Source: Flagellimonas onchidii
GTDB taxonomy: Bacteria; Bacteroidota; Bacteroidia; Flavobacteriales; Flavobacteriaceae
Reading direction: 5' to 3'
Assembly: GCF_004804315.1 (NCBI RefSeq)
Contig: NZ_SRXX01000007.1
Location: 62,001-126,000 of the forward strand
DNA length: 64,000 bases
A program made the translations under genes and the position numbers. The notes beneath the pieces are model-generated. The model saw only the letters and a list, made by a program, of their open reading frames with translations, did no database searches and was not told the origin of the DNA. Position 1 is the first letter of the stretch. Each line of letters opens with the position of its first letter. Positions 1 through 8,997 of the stretch are shown one piece after another.

Positions 1-330
1 TTTCAACCTAATACTGATGGCTTGGAAGATAAGATTGTGAAAGTAAAAATGAATGCCGGTGATTTGCTGATTTTCAACAGCACGGAACCCCATGGCATCC
101 GTCCCAATAAATCAAAGGATAAGGTGCGGATTGCGCAGTACATTTCAATGATGCCTGCCGAAGAAGACAATGAAGAACTTAAATCATGGCGAGTAAATTC
201 CTGGAAGAATAGAATCGCTCCAGAGGGTTACGCTTTTCCAGGTGACCCAAGAAACTGGGAACGAGACAAGTACGAAACTGCCAAATTAAGTCCACTAGGA
301 GAACGATTATTAGGGCTAAAGCAGTGGTGA
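1..330 (+). CDS. Phytanoyl-CoA dioxygenase (PhyH) family protein, C-terminal part
   Basis: The frame is open from the window edge, so the gene starts upstream; the TTG at 22 is not a real start. The visible part has AGDLLIFNSTEPHGIRPN, which fits the distal iron-binding His (H of PHG) and the 2-oxoglutarate-binding Arg of the double-stranded beta-helix in PhyH-type Fe(II)/2OG oxygenases. A conserved tail follows (WRVNSWKNR, then PGDPRNWE). These enzymes hydroxylate small molecules; the substrate cannot be read here. The HxD half of the iron site lies outside the window. Family fairly sure, specific role unknown. Confidence 0.75.
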   Translation, partial: FQPNTDGLEDKIVKVKMNAGDLLIFNSTEPHGIRPNKSKDKVRIAQYISMMPAEEDNEELKSWRVNSWKNRIAPEGYAFPGDPRNWERDKYETAKLSPLGERLLGLKQW

Positions 331-552
331 GATTACTAAATCCTTAAAAATTAAGGGAGTTATGGCCTACTAAAGGAATATTGGTATTTTTGCCGGCTTC
401 AAACCAAAAGAGATGAAACGAGCATTAATAAATTTTAGACATTTTTTTATTAAAGGGGATGTTTAAAATTTTTAATGTGAGAGCGTAGCGGTTGCAGACG
501 TTCTCAATTTCATAATTAATTTATTATTAGATAATTATTGAAATTTAAACGG
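331..552. other. Intergenic gap, no gene recognised
   Basis: About 220 AT-rich bases between the PhyH-like gene and the SulP gene. The only structure I see is a weak stem at 479..505 (GAGAGCGT pairing with ACGTTCTC around an 11-nt loop, one G-U). There is no T-run after it, so it is not a clear terminator. Confidence 0.4.
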
Positions 553-2133
553 ATGAAAAAGTACCTCAATCTTTTTGATTTTTCACAGAAAGTAAATTAT
601 CGTACTGAAATATTATCTGGACTTACCGTTGCCCTAGCTTTAGTGCCCGAGGCGATAGCTTTTGCATTGATTCCCGGATTTTCCCCATTAACGGGGTTAT
701 ACGCTGCTTTTGTATTGGCTTTGGTCACTTCCATTTTGGGAGGTCGACCTGGGATGATCTCCGGAGCCACAGGAGCCGTAGCGGTTATTTTTGTTGGGTT
801 GATTTTGGAGCTTAAACAGACCTTTCCCGGTATAGAACCAACAACGATTCTAAACTATGTTTTTGCTACGGTAATCATTGCTGGTATCATCCAAATTTTG
901 GCAGGGGTGCTTCGATTGGGAAAATTCATCCGTTTGGTTCCCCACCCTGTTATGTTTGGGTTTGTAAACGGATTGGCCATTATTATTTTTATGGCGCAAT
1001 TCCCCAATTTTTATGAAAAGGGAACGGGAGAATTACTGTCTGGTGCTTCATTGTATACCATGTTAGGCCTTACCCTTTTGACCATGGTCATTATTTGGGG
1101 ATTTCCAAAAATTACCAAAGCAGTTCCTTCATCTTTATTGGCCATTGTGGTGGTATCGATAATTGTTCTTGGATTTGGAATAGATACCTTGACCGTTGCA
1201 GATACTATGCAAGAGGGGGAGAGTATCAAAGGAAGTTTCCCTCCCTTATCAATCCCAACAGTTCCGTTTACTCTGGAGACTTTTATGATAATCATCCCAT
1301 ATGCAGGAATAGTCGCTGGAGTTGGGTTGATTGAAAGCTTACTTACCCTTAATATTATTGATGAAATTACTGAGACAAGGGGTAGTGGAAATAAAGAATG
1401 TGTTGCCCAAGGTACAGCAAATATCCTTTCTGGATTTCTTTCGGGAATGGGTGGTTGTGCCATGATCGGGCAAAGTTTGATCAATACCTCATCAGGTGCC
1501 CGTGCAAGATTATCTGGAATAACGGCTGCAGTGATGCTGTTGGTTTTTATCATGTTCGGGAGTAACCTTATTGAGCAGTTGCCGATGGCTGCCCTAGTTG
1601 GATTAATGTTTATGGTAGCTATTGGAACTTTTGAATGGGCTAGCTTTAAAACTTTCAGAAAAATGCCCAATTCGGATGTGATTGTGATGGTTTTGGTGAC
1701 CTTGATCACAGCCATCACCCATAATTTGGCTGTTGCTGTTTTGTTAGGGGTCATTATTTCTGCCTTGGCCTATTCTTGGGAAAATGCAAAACGGATTCGC
1801 GCCAGAAAACATGTAGATGAAAATGGCGTAAAACATTATGAGATATACGGGCCTTTGTTTTTTGGGTCGACCACATTGTTTGCTGAAAAATTTGATGTCC
1901 AAAATGACCCCTCCGAAGTAATCATCGATTTTAAAGAGAGCCGTGTCGCCGATATGTCCGGGATTGAAGCACTAAATAAAATTACCGAACGCTATGCAAA
2001 GGCAGGTAAAAAGGTACATTTAAGACATTTGAGCAAAGACTGTATTCGCTTGCTAAAAAACGCTCAGGATATCATCGAGGTCAATGTACTTGAAGACCCA
2101 ACCTATAAGGTGGTTGTGGATAGCATTAAGTAA
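553..2133 (+). CDS. SulP family inorganic anion transporter with STAS domain
   Basis: 526 residues. The N-terminal ~390 residues form a polytopic membrane domain with SulP hallmarks: ALVPEAIAFALIPGFSPLTGLY near residues 25-45, then GGRPGMISGATGAVAV. The C-terminal ~100 residues form a soluble STAS domain (VIIDFKESRVADMSGIEAL) of the anti-sigma-antagonist fold. Relatives in the inner membrane carry sulfate, bicarbonate or other anions; the substrate is not readable from sequence. I start at the ATG at 553 rather than the TTG at 538, five codons upstream. It stands alone, convergent with the next gene. Confidence 0.93.
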   Translation: MKKYLNLFDFSQKVNYRTEILSGLTVALALVPEAIAFALIPGFSPLTGLYAAFVLALVTSILGGRPGMISGATGAVAVIFVGLILELKQTFPGIEPTTILNYVFATVIIAGIIQILAGVLRLGKFIRLVPHPVMFGFVNGLAIIIFMAQFPNFYEKGTGELLSGASLYTMLGLTLLTMVIIWGFPKITKAVPSSLLAIVVVSIIVLGFGIDTLTVADTMQEGESIKGSFPPLSIPTVPFTLETFMIIIPYAGIVAGVGLIESLLTLNIIDEITETRGSGNKECVAQGTANILSGFLSGMGGCAMIGQSLINTSSGARARLSGITAAVMLLVFIMFGSNLIEQLPMAALVGLMFMVAIGTFEWASFKTFRKMPNSDVIVMVLVTLITAITHNLAVAVLLGVIISALAYSWENAKRIRARKHVDENGVKHYEIYGPLFFGSTTLFAEKFDVQNDPSEVIIDFKESRVADMSGIEALNKITERYAKAGKKVHLRHLSKDCIRLLKNAQDIIEVNVLEDPTYKVVVDSIK

Positions 2134-2144
2134 GTAGTTAGGGT

Positions 2145-2735
2145 TTATTCCCTTAATCTACCATTAAACACACTTACTTTAGGATTGATAGGATTGCCTG
2201 ATGCCCGTCGCATCATGGTGATTTGGCCTGCATGGTAAATACAATCTGAGAGCATGCCGTTGATTATGTTCCAATAGGGATACGCAGTTTGCTTTTCCCC
2301 ACGCTGAAAAATGACTTTGAAGCCATCAAAATCTTTAGCTTTTTTACTGTTCATTAAACCGCTGGCTTCTTTAAGGTTTTCCAATGTTCTCTTGCGAAGT
2401 TGCTCGTAAGAATAATCAGAAAGCCCATCTATGCCTGTATTGGGTGTTGCAGTGGGAGCATTTTTGATCATTTCAGACATTCCGCAGATATGTCGCATGG
2501 TTTCAATGATGGTTCTTCCATCCTTTGAGGGTTTGTACTCCAAATCTTTTGGAGTCAATCCTTCCGTCGCCCAGTAATACCGAAACCCAAGCCCATCAAT
2601 CATTCTCGCAACCACATTACCGGGGCTGAAATCTTCTGGATATTCTGGAATTTGATAATACGGAAGTTCCTCGTTTTGTGCTTGCATACTGAATGTCAAA
2701 ATGAAAATAAGACCAAAGAATATGTTTTTTCTCAT
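2145..2735 (-). CDS. Exported DinB-like protein
   Basis: 196 residues. The N-terminus (MRKNIFFGLIFILTFSMQAQ) is a Sec signal peptide cut after AQ. The rest resembles the DinB/YfiT four-helix fold, with the likely metal-ligand histidines in TMRHICGMSEM and near the C-terminus in YHAGQITMMRR. DinB-fold proteins are putative metal-dependent transferases or hydrolases and are usually cytosolic, so a periplasmic version is notable. It starts 6 bases after the stop of the YciI-like gene and is probably co-transcribed with it. Exact activity unknown. Confidence 0.82.
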   Translation of the reverse strand: MRKNIFFGLIFILTFSMQAQNEELPYYQIPEYPEDFSPGNVVARMIDGLGFRYYWATEGLTPKDLEYKPSKDGRTIIETMRHICGMSEMIKNAPTATPNTGIDGLSDYSYEQLRKRTLENLKEASGLMNSKKAKDFDGFKVIFQRGEKQTAYPYWNIINGMLSDCIYHAGQITMMRRASGNPINPKVSVFNGRLRE

Positions 2736-2741
2736 ATATAG

Positions 2742-3098
2742 TTATTCTAAACAACCTTTGTAAAAGGCATTAAAGTGATGGATTTCTACATTAAAAAGTT
2801 TTTGTTGCAAAGCAATGTCCTCAAACAGCATACTTTTTGCAGCTTCGAGATTGTCTGCCAATATTATGATCATTCCCGTATCGGCATAACGAGCTCCCAT
2901 TACAATTTTTTTCTCCTTCCGCAACTTGGATAAAAAACCTGAATGTTCCTTAAAATATTCCTGCTCATGAGGTTGTTTTTCGGAATCCCAATGCTCGCCA
3001 ATCGTGTATAATGCAATGAATTGTGATTTTTGTTTTGTGTCCTCTTGGGAGAAAACAAAACAAGGAAGTAAAAACAGCAACAAAAGAAACAATCTCAT
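2742..3098 (-). CDS. Exported YciI-like protein
   Basis: 118 residues from the ATG at 3098. Starts further upstream are possible in frame, but this one puts the signal peptide (MRLFLLLLFLLPCFVFSQ) at the N-terminus. The remaining ~100 residues look like a YciI/dimeric ferredoxin-like fold: a beta strand FIALYTIGEHW, an EHSGFLSKLRKEKKIVMGAR segment and a C-terminal strand. YciI-like proteins are small alpha-beta proteins of mostly unknown activity. It is followed by the exported DinB-like gene 6 bases later, so the pair may work together outside the cytoplasm. Confidence 0.75.
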   Translation of the reverse strand: MRLFLLLLFLLPCFVFSQEDTKQKSQFIALYTIGEHWDSEKQPHEQEYFKEHSGFLSKLRKEKKIVMGARYADTGMIIILADNLEAAKSMLFEDIALQQKLFNVEIHHFNAFYKGCLE

Positions 3099-3230
3099 GT
3101 CTTTAAATTTAGCAACGGGGCTATAATCTCTTACAAGATAAAAATAGCGGTTGTAAATAAACCTTCCTTGTTCAGAGTTATTTTTTAACATTGTGTTAGG
3201 GATCAATGAGTAAGGAGGTGTCAATAAAAA

Positions 3231-3260
3231 AGTGCTGTCACCTGAACAGGTGACAGCACT
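3231..3260 (-). terminator. Rho-independent terminator of the cytochrome c gene
   Basis: A perfect 13-bp stem (AGTGCTGTCACCT / AGGTGACAGCACT) with a 4-nt loop. On the minus strand it is followed by TTTTTTATTGA. It lies 29 bases past the stop of the cytochrome c gene, so the transcript should end here, before the YciI-like gene. Confidence 0.9.
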
Positions 3261-3289
3261 GCATGAAACATGTATGCTCTTATTTCTTA

Positions 3290-3769
3290 CTAAAGAGTAC
3301 GCAAGTACTCAGCGACATCGCGAGCTTCTTCTTCGGTCAGATTTTGGTTGAGCATAATAGCATTATTGTATTCTTTGAGCAATGCTTTGGCAATAGGATC
3401 TTCTTTGAGCATTACGTCAGGGTTAAGAATCATGTTCATTACCCAGGCAGGATTACGTCTTTCATAAACACCTTTCATTGCTGGGCCAATCATTTTTTGA
3501 TCCACCATATGGCAAGCCACACAAATAGAATTGAATGTGGATTCTCCGCGTGCCGCCATTTCAGAATCTATATCATCAGGAAAGGTCAATTCTTTAATTG
3601 GACCAACCCCTGTATTGTCCAAATCAACAGGAACCCCTTCTTTTGCCTGAACTTTTTTCTCTTCTTTTTTGGTTCTGTTTACTTCAAAACCATCCTTTTT
3701 TTCTTCCTTTTTTCCACCGCAGCTTGCCACAAAGGCGCCAAGGGCGATTAATAAAATCAGTCTTTTCAT
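3290..3769 (-). CDS. Cytochrome c family lipoprotein
   Basis: 159 residues. The signal peptide ends in a lipobox with Cys17 (FVASCGGK), so the protein is probably lipid-anchored. A Lys/Glu-rich linker (residues ~20-45) leads to a class I cytochrome c domain with haem motif CVACH (C83, C86, H87). Methionines in the following MNMILNP/DVML region are candidates for the axial ligand. Role: small periplasmic electron carrier; partners are not visible, since no oxidase genes are nearby. Ends at the strong terminator downstream. Confidence 0.92.
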   Translation of the reverse strand: MKRLILLIALGAFVASCGGKKEEKKDGFEVNRTKKEEKKVQAKEGVPVDLDNTGVGPIKELTFPDDIDSEMAARGESTFNSICVACHMVDQKMIGPAMKGVYERRNPAWVMNMILNPDVMLKEDPIAKALLKEYNNAIMLNQNLTEEEARDVAEYLRTL

Positions 3770-3905
3770 TTCAATAAATTATCAGTGGTATGGGCAACTA
3801 ATATAAAGAAATATTGTTTGTAAAAGGACTTATACAGACTTCGAACCGTGCATTTGTGCAGCGAAAACCTTTGCGTTTAACAATTCTGAACAAATGTTTT
3901 AGAAT

Positions 3906-4865
3906 TTACCTTCCTGTGAAAAAGGTAAGTGCTCTTTGTTCTGTATAGGTAGTATTATGTTTACCCCAAAATCCGACATGTCCACCATACTTGGGAATTT
4001 CCAAAAACAAACGCTTGTTTTTTTCCGCTTCCGCCTTTGGATAGCAATCTTGACCTAGGAAAGAATCATTTTCAGCATTGACAATCAAACTTGGAATGGA
4101 AATGTTTGGTAAGAATTGAAGGGAACTGCATTTGGCATAATAGTCTAGGGCATCCCTAAAATTATGGGCCTTACTGGTGTAGATGTCATCAAAATCCTTG
4201 AGGGTTTTAATGGCTTTGATATCGGTATCGGAAATCGAATCGGGAAAAAGAAGTTGTTTTTGCCTCAACTTTGTGATTAAATGTCTTTTGAACCGATCAG
4301 CATAAAGGATGTTCTCGAAAGAAAGCAATTGGTCACACGAATCTTTTAAACTACAAGGAACCGAAATAGCTACCGCACCTTTGATTTCTTTTGGAATATC
4401 ATTTCCTTCACCCAAATATTTCAGTAGTAGATTTCCGCCTAAGCTAAATCCTTTAACAAAAACCTCCGAATATTTTTTGGTGGATAAAATATGATTAATA
4501 ATCTCTTCTAAGTCTTCCGTGACACCAGAGTGGTAAGAGCGATATAAAGTGTTTGGTTCCCCGCTACAACCTCGGTAATTTACCGCACATGCGTCAAAAC
4601 CATTTTGATTGAACAATTTTGCGCTTCCGGTAATGTATGGTCTTTGCGCATCACCTTCCAAACCGTGTAAAAGCACAACCAATTTTTTAGTTGGGGTGTC
4701 AGATTTGCTCCAATCCAAATCCAAGAAATCGCCATCGGAAAGTGTCAAGCGTTCCTTTGCTTGGACCAGACCGTTTACCGTTCTGAACAAACCGCAATAA
4801 ATTGTGGATAGATGCCCACCTTTAAAAAAAAGTGGCGGCGAATAATTTGAAGGAATCAATGGCAT
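3906..4865 (-). CDS. YheT family alpha/beta hydrolase
   Basis: 319 residues, usual length for YheT-type esterases. Visible motifs are LHGLEGDAQRPY (oxyanion-hole HG), the nucleophile elbow GFSLGG with Ser141, a likely catalytic Asp in NAENDSFLG, and the catalytic His in PKYGGHVGF. The N-terminal FKGGHLSTIY is typical of YheT. Cytosolic, no signal peptide. Members are carboxylesterase-like with poorly known physiological substrates. Single gene. Confidence 0.9.
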   Translation of the reverse strand: MPLIPSNYSPPLFFKGGHLSTIYCGLFRTVNGLVQAKERLTLSDGDFLDLDWSKSDTPTKKLVVLLHGLEGDAQRPYITGSAKLFNQNGFDACAVNYRGCSGEPNTLYRSYHSGVTEDLEEIINHILSTKKYSEVFVKGFSLGGNLLLKYLGEGNDIPKEIKGAVAISVPCSLKDSCDQLLSFENILYADRFKRHLITKLRQKQLLFPDSISDTDIKAIKTLKDFDDIYTSKAHNFRDALDYYAKCSSLQFLPNISIPSLIVNAENDSFLGQDCYPKAEAEKNKRLFLEIPKYGGHVGFWGKHNTTYTEQRALTFFTGR

Positions 4866-4952
4866 TGGAAAAAGAACAGAACCGCTTATGGTTCATTTTT
4901 GATGAAAATTTGTCAATTCGAGTGGTTTTTCGGTGCATCTGTCTGAAAAATT

Positions 4953-4998
4953 GTATCGAGAATCAGAATTTTCATGGCGCAAACCTTGTTCTCGATAC
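4953..4998. repeat. Inverted repeat with GTATCGAGAA arms, intergenic
   Basis: GTATCGAGAA at 4953-4962 and TTCTCGATAC at 4989-4998 are perfect inverted arms around 26 bases. Just after it comes CCTTCGACAAGTTCAGGGTGACA (5015-5038 region), similar to the CTTCGACGGGCTCAGGATGACA piece at 57173-57194. Such palindromic units recur between genes in flavobacterial genomes. This gap (4866-5104) holds no gene that I can support. Confidence 0.55.
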
Positions 4999-5104
4999 TT
5001 TTTCCTTTTGATTTCGACCGCCCCTTCGACAAGTTCAGGGTGACAGCTCAATCTGACAGTTTTTGCTACAATAAAATTCTAAATATACCACGGTTAAAAC
5101 CAGA

Positions 5105-6082
5105 TTATCCTTTCGGAAAGACTTCCAATAGTTTGCTTTGTTCTTCAATGGCTTCCTTAAATTCAGACTTTAGGGTGTTGACCAATTCGGAAATGGGCAT
5201 TACATTTTCGATAGTGGTCACCCCTTGTCCGGCCGACCAAATAGTTTTCCATGCTTTGACTTCGGTATCCAGTTCCTTTCCAAAATCTACCTTGTGCTCC
5301 TTTTTTAAATCTTCTTCGGTAATTCCGGCCGCTTGCAGGCTTGCGGCTAAGAAATTGGCATGGACGCCAGAAATTGCTGCTGTGTAAACAATATCGTTTG
5401 CTCCAGCTTCAATAATCATTTTGCGGTATTCTTCGGGGGCCTTACTTTCCTCAGTATTTATAAAACGTGTTCCCATATAAGCCATGTCAGCTCCCATTTG
5501 CATGGCAGCGGCAATATCTCTTCCGGTACTGATACAGCCAGATAGCAAAATGGTCTTATTAAAAATTTTTTTCACTTCGGCAATCAAGCTCATTGGGTTT
5601 AGATTTCCTCCGTGTCCTCCTGCGCCTGCCGACACTAAGATAAGTCCGTCAACTCCAGCTTCGGCCGCTTTTTCAGCATGCCTTTTTTTGATGATGTCAT
5701 GAAAAACCAATCCTCCATAACTATGTATCGCGTCAACTACCATGCTGACAGCCCCCAGAGAAGTTATGACCAACGGAACTTTGTGTTTCATGCAAAGCTT
5801 CACATCGGCCTCCAATCTTGGGTTGGTAGGGTGAACAATAAGGTTAACACCAAAAGGAGCAGGTTTTTTTCCGGTCTCTTTTTCAAACTGTTCCAATTCC
5901 GTTTTTATTTGGATAAGCCATTCCTCAAAACCTTCACTGGTTCGCTGGTTGAGTGCCGGAAAGGTGCCGACAATTCCATTTTTGCAACATTCGATAACCA
6001 ATTTGGGTCCGGAAATAAGAAACATTGGAGCAGCAACTGCGGGCAATGCAAGGTCTTTGATGAATTCGGCTTTTTCGCTCAT
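5105..6082 (-). CDS. NAD(P)H-dependent flavin oxidoreductase, nitronate monooxygenase-like
   Basis: 325 residues, FMN TIM-barrel of the nitronate monooxygenase / 2-nitropropane dioxygenase family. Seen: N-terminal barrel strand AVAAPMFLISGPKLVIE, the conserved SAGAGGHGG with the active-site His, the phosphate-binding SGCISTGRDIAAAMQMGAD, and YMGTRFINTEESKAPEEYR. Members oxidise nitronates or reduce quinones/enoyl substrates using FMN; the physiological substrate here is unknown. Cytosolic single gene, divergent from the thioesterase-like gene. Confidence 0.92.
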   Translation of the reverse strand: MSEKAEFIKDLALPAVAAPMFLISGPKLVIECCKNGIVGTFPALNQRTSEGFEEWLIQIKTELEQFEKETGKKPAPFGVNLIVHPTNPRLEADVKLCMKHKVPLVITSLGAVSMVVDAIHSYGGLVFHDIIKKRHAEKAAEAGVDGLILVSAGAGGHGGNLNPMSLIAEVKKIFNKTILLSGCISTGRDIAAAMQMGADMAYMGTRFINTEESKAPEEYRKMIIEAGANDIVYTAAISGVHANFLAASLQAAGITEEDLKKEHKVDFGKELDTEVKAWKTIWSAGQGVTTIENVMPISELVNTLKSEFKEAIEEQSKLLEVFPKG

Positions 6083-6170
6083 GGAGTTGATGTTAAAGTA
6101 TCTCTAAAAATAAAATTATTTATAACACTTGATAGGAATCAATTTTCAAAACTATGTAATTTTACAACTA

Positions 6171-6184
6171 TTATGCATGCATAA
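6171..6184. promoter_or_regulatory. 14-bp perfect palindrome in front of the thioesterase-like gene
   Basis: TTATGCATGCATAA is perfectly self-complementary and ends 13 bases before the ATG at 6198. A near-consensus -7 box (TAATTTTA, about 6158-6165) lies just upstream, so the palindrome would sit at the start of the transcript, a good place for a repressor operator. No candidate regulator is adjacent. Inference only. Confidence 0.35.
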
Positions 6185-6197
6185 CAAATATTAGAAT

Positions 6198-6683
6198 ATG
6201 TTTTTTAAGGAATTTGAGATTCGCTGGAGCGATTTAGACTCCAACAGGCATTTGGCCAATTCAGCCTATATCAATTTTGCAAGCCATACCCGAATGGCGT
6301 TTTTGGGGGAACTTGGGTTTAATCACAAAACCATGGCCGAATATAATATTGGTCCTGTGGTGTTTTATGAGCACATATATTATTTTAAAGAGGTGTTTCC
6401 AGGAAAACCTGTAAAGGTTTCATTAGGATTTAAAGGGATGAGCGAGGATGGAATGTTTTTTGAATTTCAGCATGATTTTTACGACAGCGAGGGCAAAAAC
6501 TTTGCCCGCTGCGAAATGATGGGGGCATGGATCGATTTGAAGAATCGAAAATTGATTCCCTTGCCTCAAATATTCATTGATGCCTTCAATAAAATGGAAA
6601 GGACGGATGATTTTACGGTCTTGACCAAAGCGGATACCCGAAAGCATGTACAATTTCCACAGGATTTGTATTTAACGGGTTGA
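6198..6683 (+). CDS. Hot-dog fold acyl-CoA thioesterase family protein
   Basis: 161 residues. RWSDLDSNRHLANSAYINF matches the 4HBT/YbgC-type active-site region (D-x-N-x-H-x-x-N-x-x-Y, Asp as catalytic acid). The downstream beta strands (YYFKEVFPGKPVKVSLGF, FARCEMMGAWIDLKNRKL) fit the hot-dog fold. Likely hydrolyses acyl-CoA thioesters in the cytosol; chain specificity unknown. Divergent from the nitronate monooxygenase-like gene. Confidence 0.88.
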   Translation: MFFKEFEIRWSDLDSNRHLANSAYINFASHTRMAFLGELGFNHKTMAEYNIGPVVFYEHIYYFKEVFPGKPVKVSLGFKGMSEDGMFFEFQHDFYDSEGKNFARCEMMGAWIDLKNRKLIPLPQIFIDAFNKMERTDDFTVLTKADTRKHVQFPQDLYLTG

Positions 6684-6815
6684 TTTTTTTTGTCAAAAAA
6701 ACATAAAGTTAACTTCTCTTATTGGTGCAAGATGGTCATCTTGAATTTTATAAGGAATAACCCTATAGCTTAGTTTGCTCATTGATTTTATTGTGCATTA
6801 CAAAGCGTTTTGTTT

Positions 6816-7367
6816 TCATTTACATCTACTATCCTCCATATAATCAGCATCTATTATCGGTGTTGCGTAAGGTAATTCCAATTTCTCAGGAGGACGTAAT
6901 CTTTCAAATTCTTTTCTATATTCATCTTTCAGATCAAAAAGATCGTAATAGTTGTTTTTTTCAAACTCGTGGTAGTAACAGGAGTCCTTATCGCCTATAA
7001 CTGTATGTATAATGATTTTGGGTTCTATATCATTTCGTTTTATGTGAGATATTAAATATGCAAGTATTCTAGCTCTTTCAGAAAATTTTACATGTTGAAT
7101 ATGGTAGCTTGTCCTTCCCAAAAAAGAGGAATACTTAACTAGGGATTTATAGTACATGCCCTTACGGACTTTAATTATATCTAAATTTTCTTGGTTAATA
7201 ATAATTGTACCATCATCGCTTTTTGACCAAATAAATGAGCCAAACCTATCTAAGTTTTCAGATGTGGATTGGTACAATAAATCATCTTTTGTAAGGATCA
7301 TCTTTTGTGCTTCACAGTACATAGCTGAAAGTAAGAGTAGTAAAAAATATGTCTTTTTATTTCTCAT
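6816..7367 (-). CDS. Hypothetical exported protein
   Basis: 183 residues with a clear N-terminal signal peptide (MRNKKTYFLLLLLSAMYCEAQ). The mature part is charged, without recognisable domain motifs; it includes LIWSK-like and DLFDLKDEYRKEFERLRPPE segments. Its start overlaps the end of the DHFR-like gene by 11 bases, so translation may be coupled. I do not recognise the family. Confidence 0.7.
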   Translation of the reverse strand: MRNKKTYFLLLLLSAMYCEAQKMILTKDDLLYQSTSENLDRFGSFIWSKSDDGTIIINQENLDIIKVRKGMYYKSLVKYSSFLGRTSYHIQHVKFSERARILAYLISHIKRNDIEPKIIIHTVIGDKDSCYYHEFEKNNYYDLFDLKDEYRKEFERLRPPEKLELPYATPIIDADYMEDSRCK

Positions 7368-7914
7368 GAAAATCTGTAATTTCTTTTCTCAAATTGTAGC
7401 TCAAAATCTGTAACCCTTGGTCATAAGATTCACTGTGTTCCAAATGCCATTTTACAGAAGTCTTGGAATTACCAAAGAGCGGAGTTCCATTTCCAAGAAC
7501 TATGGGGTTAAGCTTAAGTTTTAGTTCATCGATAAGGCCATGATTTAAAAGCCAACCGGCAAATGCCCCTCCTCCACATAGATAAATGTCGGATGAAGAA
7601 TGTAATTTGATTTCTTTGACATTGTCTAGTGAGGGCCTTACGATATGGACTGATGATGCCAAATCGGCGATTTCCAGAGAGTCGGAAAAAATAAAATGCT
7701 CCATATTCGGATAGGCAGGTTGGCCTGGAACCAATCCAAATTGATATCCGAACTCATAGGTTTTGCGACCCATGATCACAGTTTTGAAATTCAAAAGGTC
7801 TTGCTGATATTTTTCTACACCGTTGCCCGAGTGTATAAATCGGCTTACATCTTCGTTTGGACCTGCGATATAACCGTCAAGGGAAGCGGCGACATAGTAA
7901 ATGATTTTTTGCAT
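7357..7914 (-). CDS. Dihydrofolate reductase family protein (RibD C-terminal-like)
   Basis: 185 residues. The N-terminus IIYYVAASLDGYIAGPNEDVSRF and later NFKTVIMGRKTYEFGYQFG and DIYLCGGGAFAGWLLNHGLIDELKL are typical of the DHFR/RibD-C family, with the GGG nucleotide-binding turn. This is the YyaP/YwjB-like branch, NADPH-linked reductases of unknown substrate rather than true folate reductase. Upstream partner of the hypothetical exported protein, with an 11-base overlap. Confidence 0.88.
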   Translation of the reverse strand: MQKIIYYVAASLDGYIAGPNEDVSRFIHSGNGVEKYQQDLLNFKTVIMGRKTYEFGYQFGLVPGQPAYPNMEHFIFSDSLEIADLASSVHIVRPSLDNVKEIKLHSSSDIYLCGGGAFAGWLLNHGLIDELKLKLNPIVLGNGTPLFGNSKTSVKWHLEHSESYDQGLQILSYNLRKEITDFHEK

Positions 7915-8103
7915 GGGTTTTAGATTGATTTAATTGAAAGCGCAAAGTAGAACTTGAGTTTGACTTTGCGGGCTTAAATTGATGAATGGGCCATATGAGT
8001 TAATGAAACACTGTTTACAATTAACGTAGGACATTTAGCAGATAGATTTCCAATCACCATCTTTAGCCCTAGTTCTCATAAAGATGAAAAAAAATGGCAT
8101 ATT

Positions 8104-8997
8104 TTAGGAAACCGGTTTCGGTTTTTTACTGGCCAGATATACGCCCAATAAAACCAAAGTGGTTGCCAAAACCTTTACCAAAGTAAGATGATCTTTACCT
8201 GAAGAAAGAGCAAACAAAATACCTATCAGGGGTTGCAAATACATAAAAACCCCTAAAGTTGATGCTTTTAGTTGTGTCAGGGCAAACACATTGAATAAAT
8301 AGGTAAAAAAGGTAGTTCCGATAACTACAAAAGCGATTGCCCCATAGGCCCATAGTGGCATATTGTACCAGTCGATTTCTGAAAATTCGGGATAGGTTAC
8401 GGGAAAGGCAATGACCAATCCGATGGTAAATAGCCATTTCATCAATGTAAAAGGATGATATTTTTCAACCAACTTTTTTACAAGAATTAGATAGGACCCA
8501 TATACAGTGGCATTAAGTACGAAAAGCATGTTGCCCAGTGGAATGTTTGGGGCATCTTGCCGTATTTCCGCGCCAAACAATATCAACCCCAGAACACCAA
8601 CAAAGCCCATGAAAACCCCAAGTCCTTTATTCCATGTAATGCGCTCCTTTATAAAAAATGCGGACAGTACCACCACGATTATCGGAGTAATGGTGACCAG
8701 TACAGCGCTGTTTATGGGAGTTGACAGTTCCAAACCTTTAAAAAAGGCCAACATGTTTATGGCCATTCCCAGTAGTGAGCAGAGGAAAATTCGACCCCAA
8801 TCTTTTTTTTCGATTTTTTCTTTTGGGCCGAAAATCGAAATTACCCAAAACAATAATGTGGCACCTCCCAAACGCAGCATAATAACGCCAAAGGCCCCCA
8901 CATAATGGGGCATTATGCCCTTGGCAATCGTGTGGTTTATGGCATAAATGGTAGTCGCGCCCAGCGCTGCAAGTATGGCAAGGGTACGTTTGCTCAT
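8104..8997 (-). CDS. EamA family (DMT superfamily) transporter
   Basis: 297 residues, about ten transmembrane helices in two EamA repeats (residues ~5-140 and ~150-290). GLELSTPINSAVLVTITPIIVVVLSAFF and LTQLKASTLGVFMYLQPLIGILFALSSG are the paired motifs before helices 4 and 9. Inner-membrane exporter of small metabolites such as amino acids; substrate unknown. Its ATG overlaps the stop of the ArsC-like gene by 4 bases, so the two are an operon. Confidence 0.92.
   Translation of the reverse strand: MSKRTLAILAALGATTIYAINHTIAKGIMPHYVGAFGVIMLRLGGATLLFWVISIFGPKEKIEKKDWGRIFLCSLLGMAINMLAFFKGLELSTPINSAVLVTITPIIVVVLSAFFIKERITWNKGLGVFMGFVGVLGLILFGAEIRQDAPNIPLGNMLFVLNATVYGSYLILVKKLVEKYHPFTLMKWLFTIGLVIAFPVTYPEFSEIDWYNMPLWAYGAIAFVVIGTTFFTYLFNVFALTQLKASTLGVFMYLQPLIGILFALSSGKDHLTLVKVLATTLVLLGVYLASKKPKPVS

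Noticed and set aside
1011..1754. Long open frame of 247 codons on the minus strand
   Set aside because: It lies fully inside the SulP gene in antisense; composition is low-complexity and shows no family motif.
3263..3751. 162-codon plus-strand frame
   Set aside because: Antisense to the cytochrome c lipoprotein gene; its Phe/Cys-rich text is that of a reverse-strand shadow.
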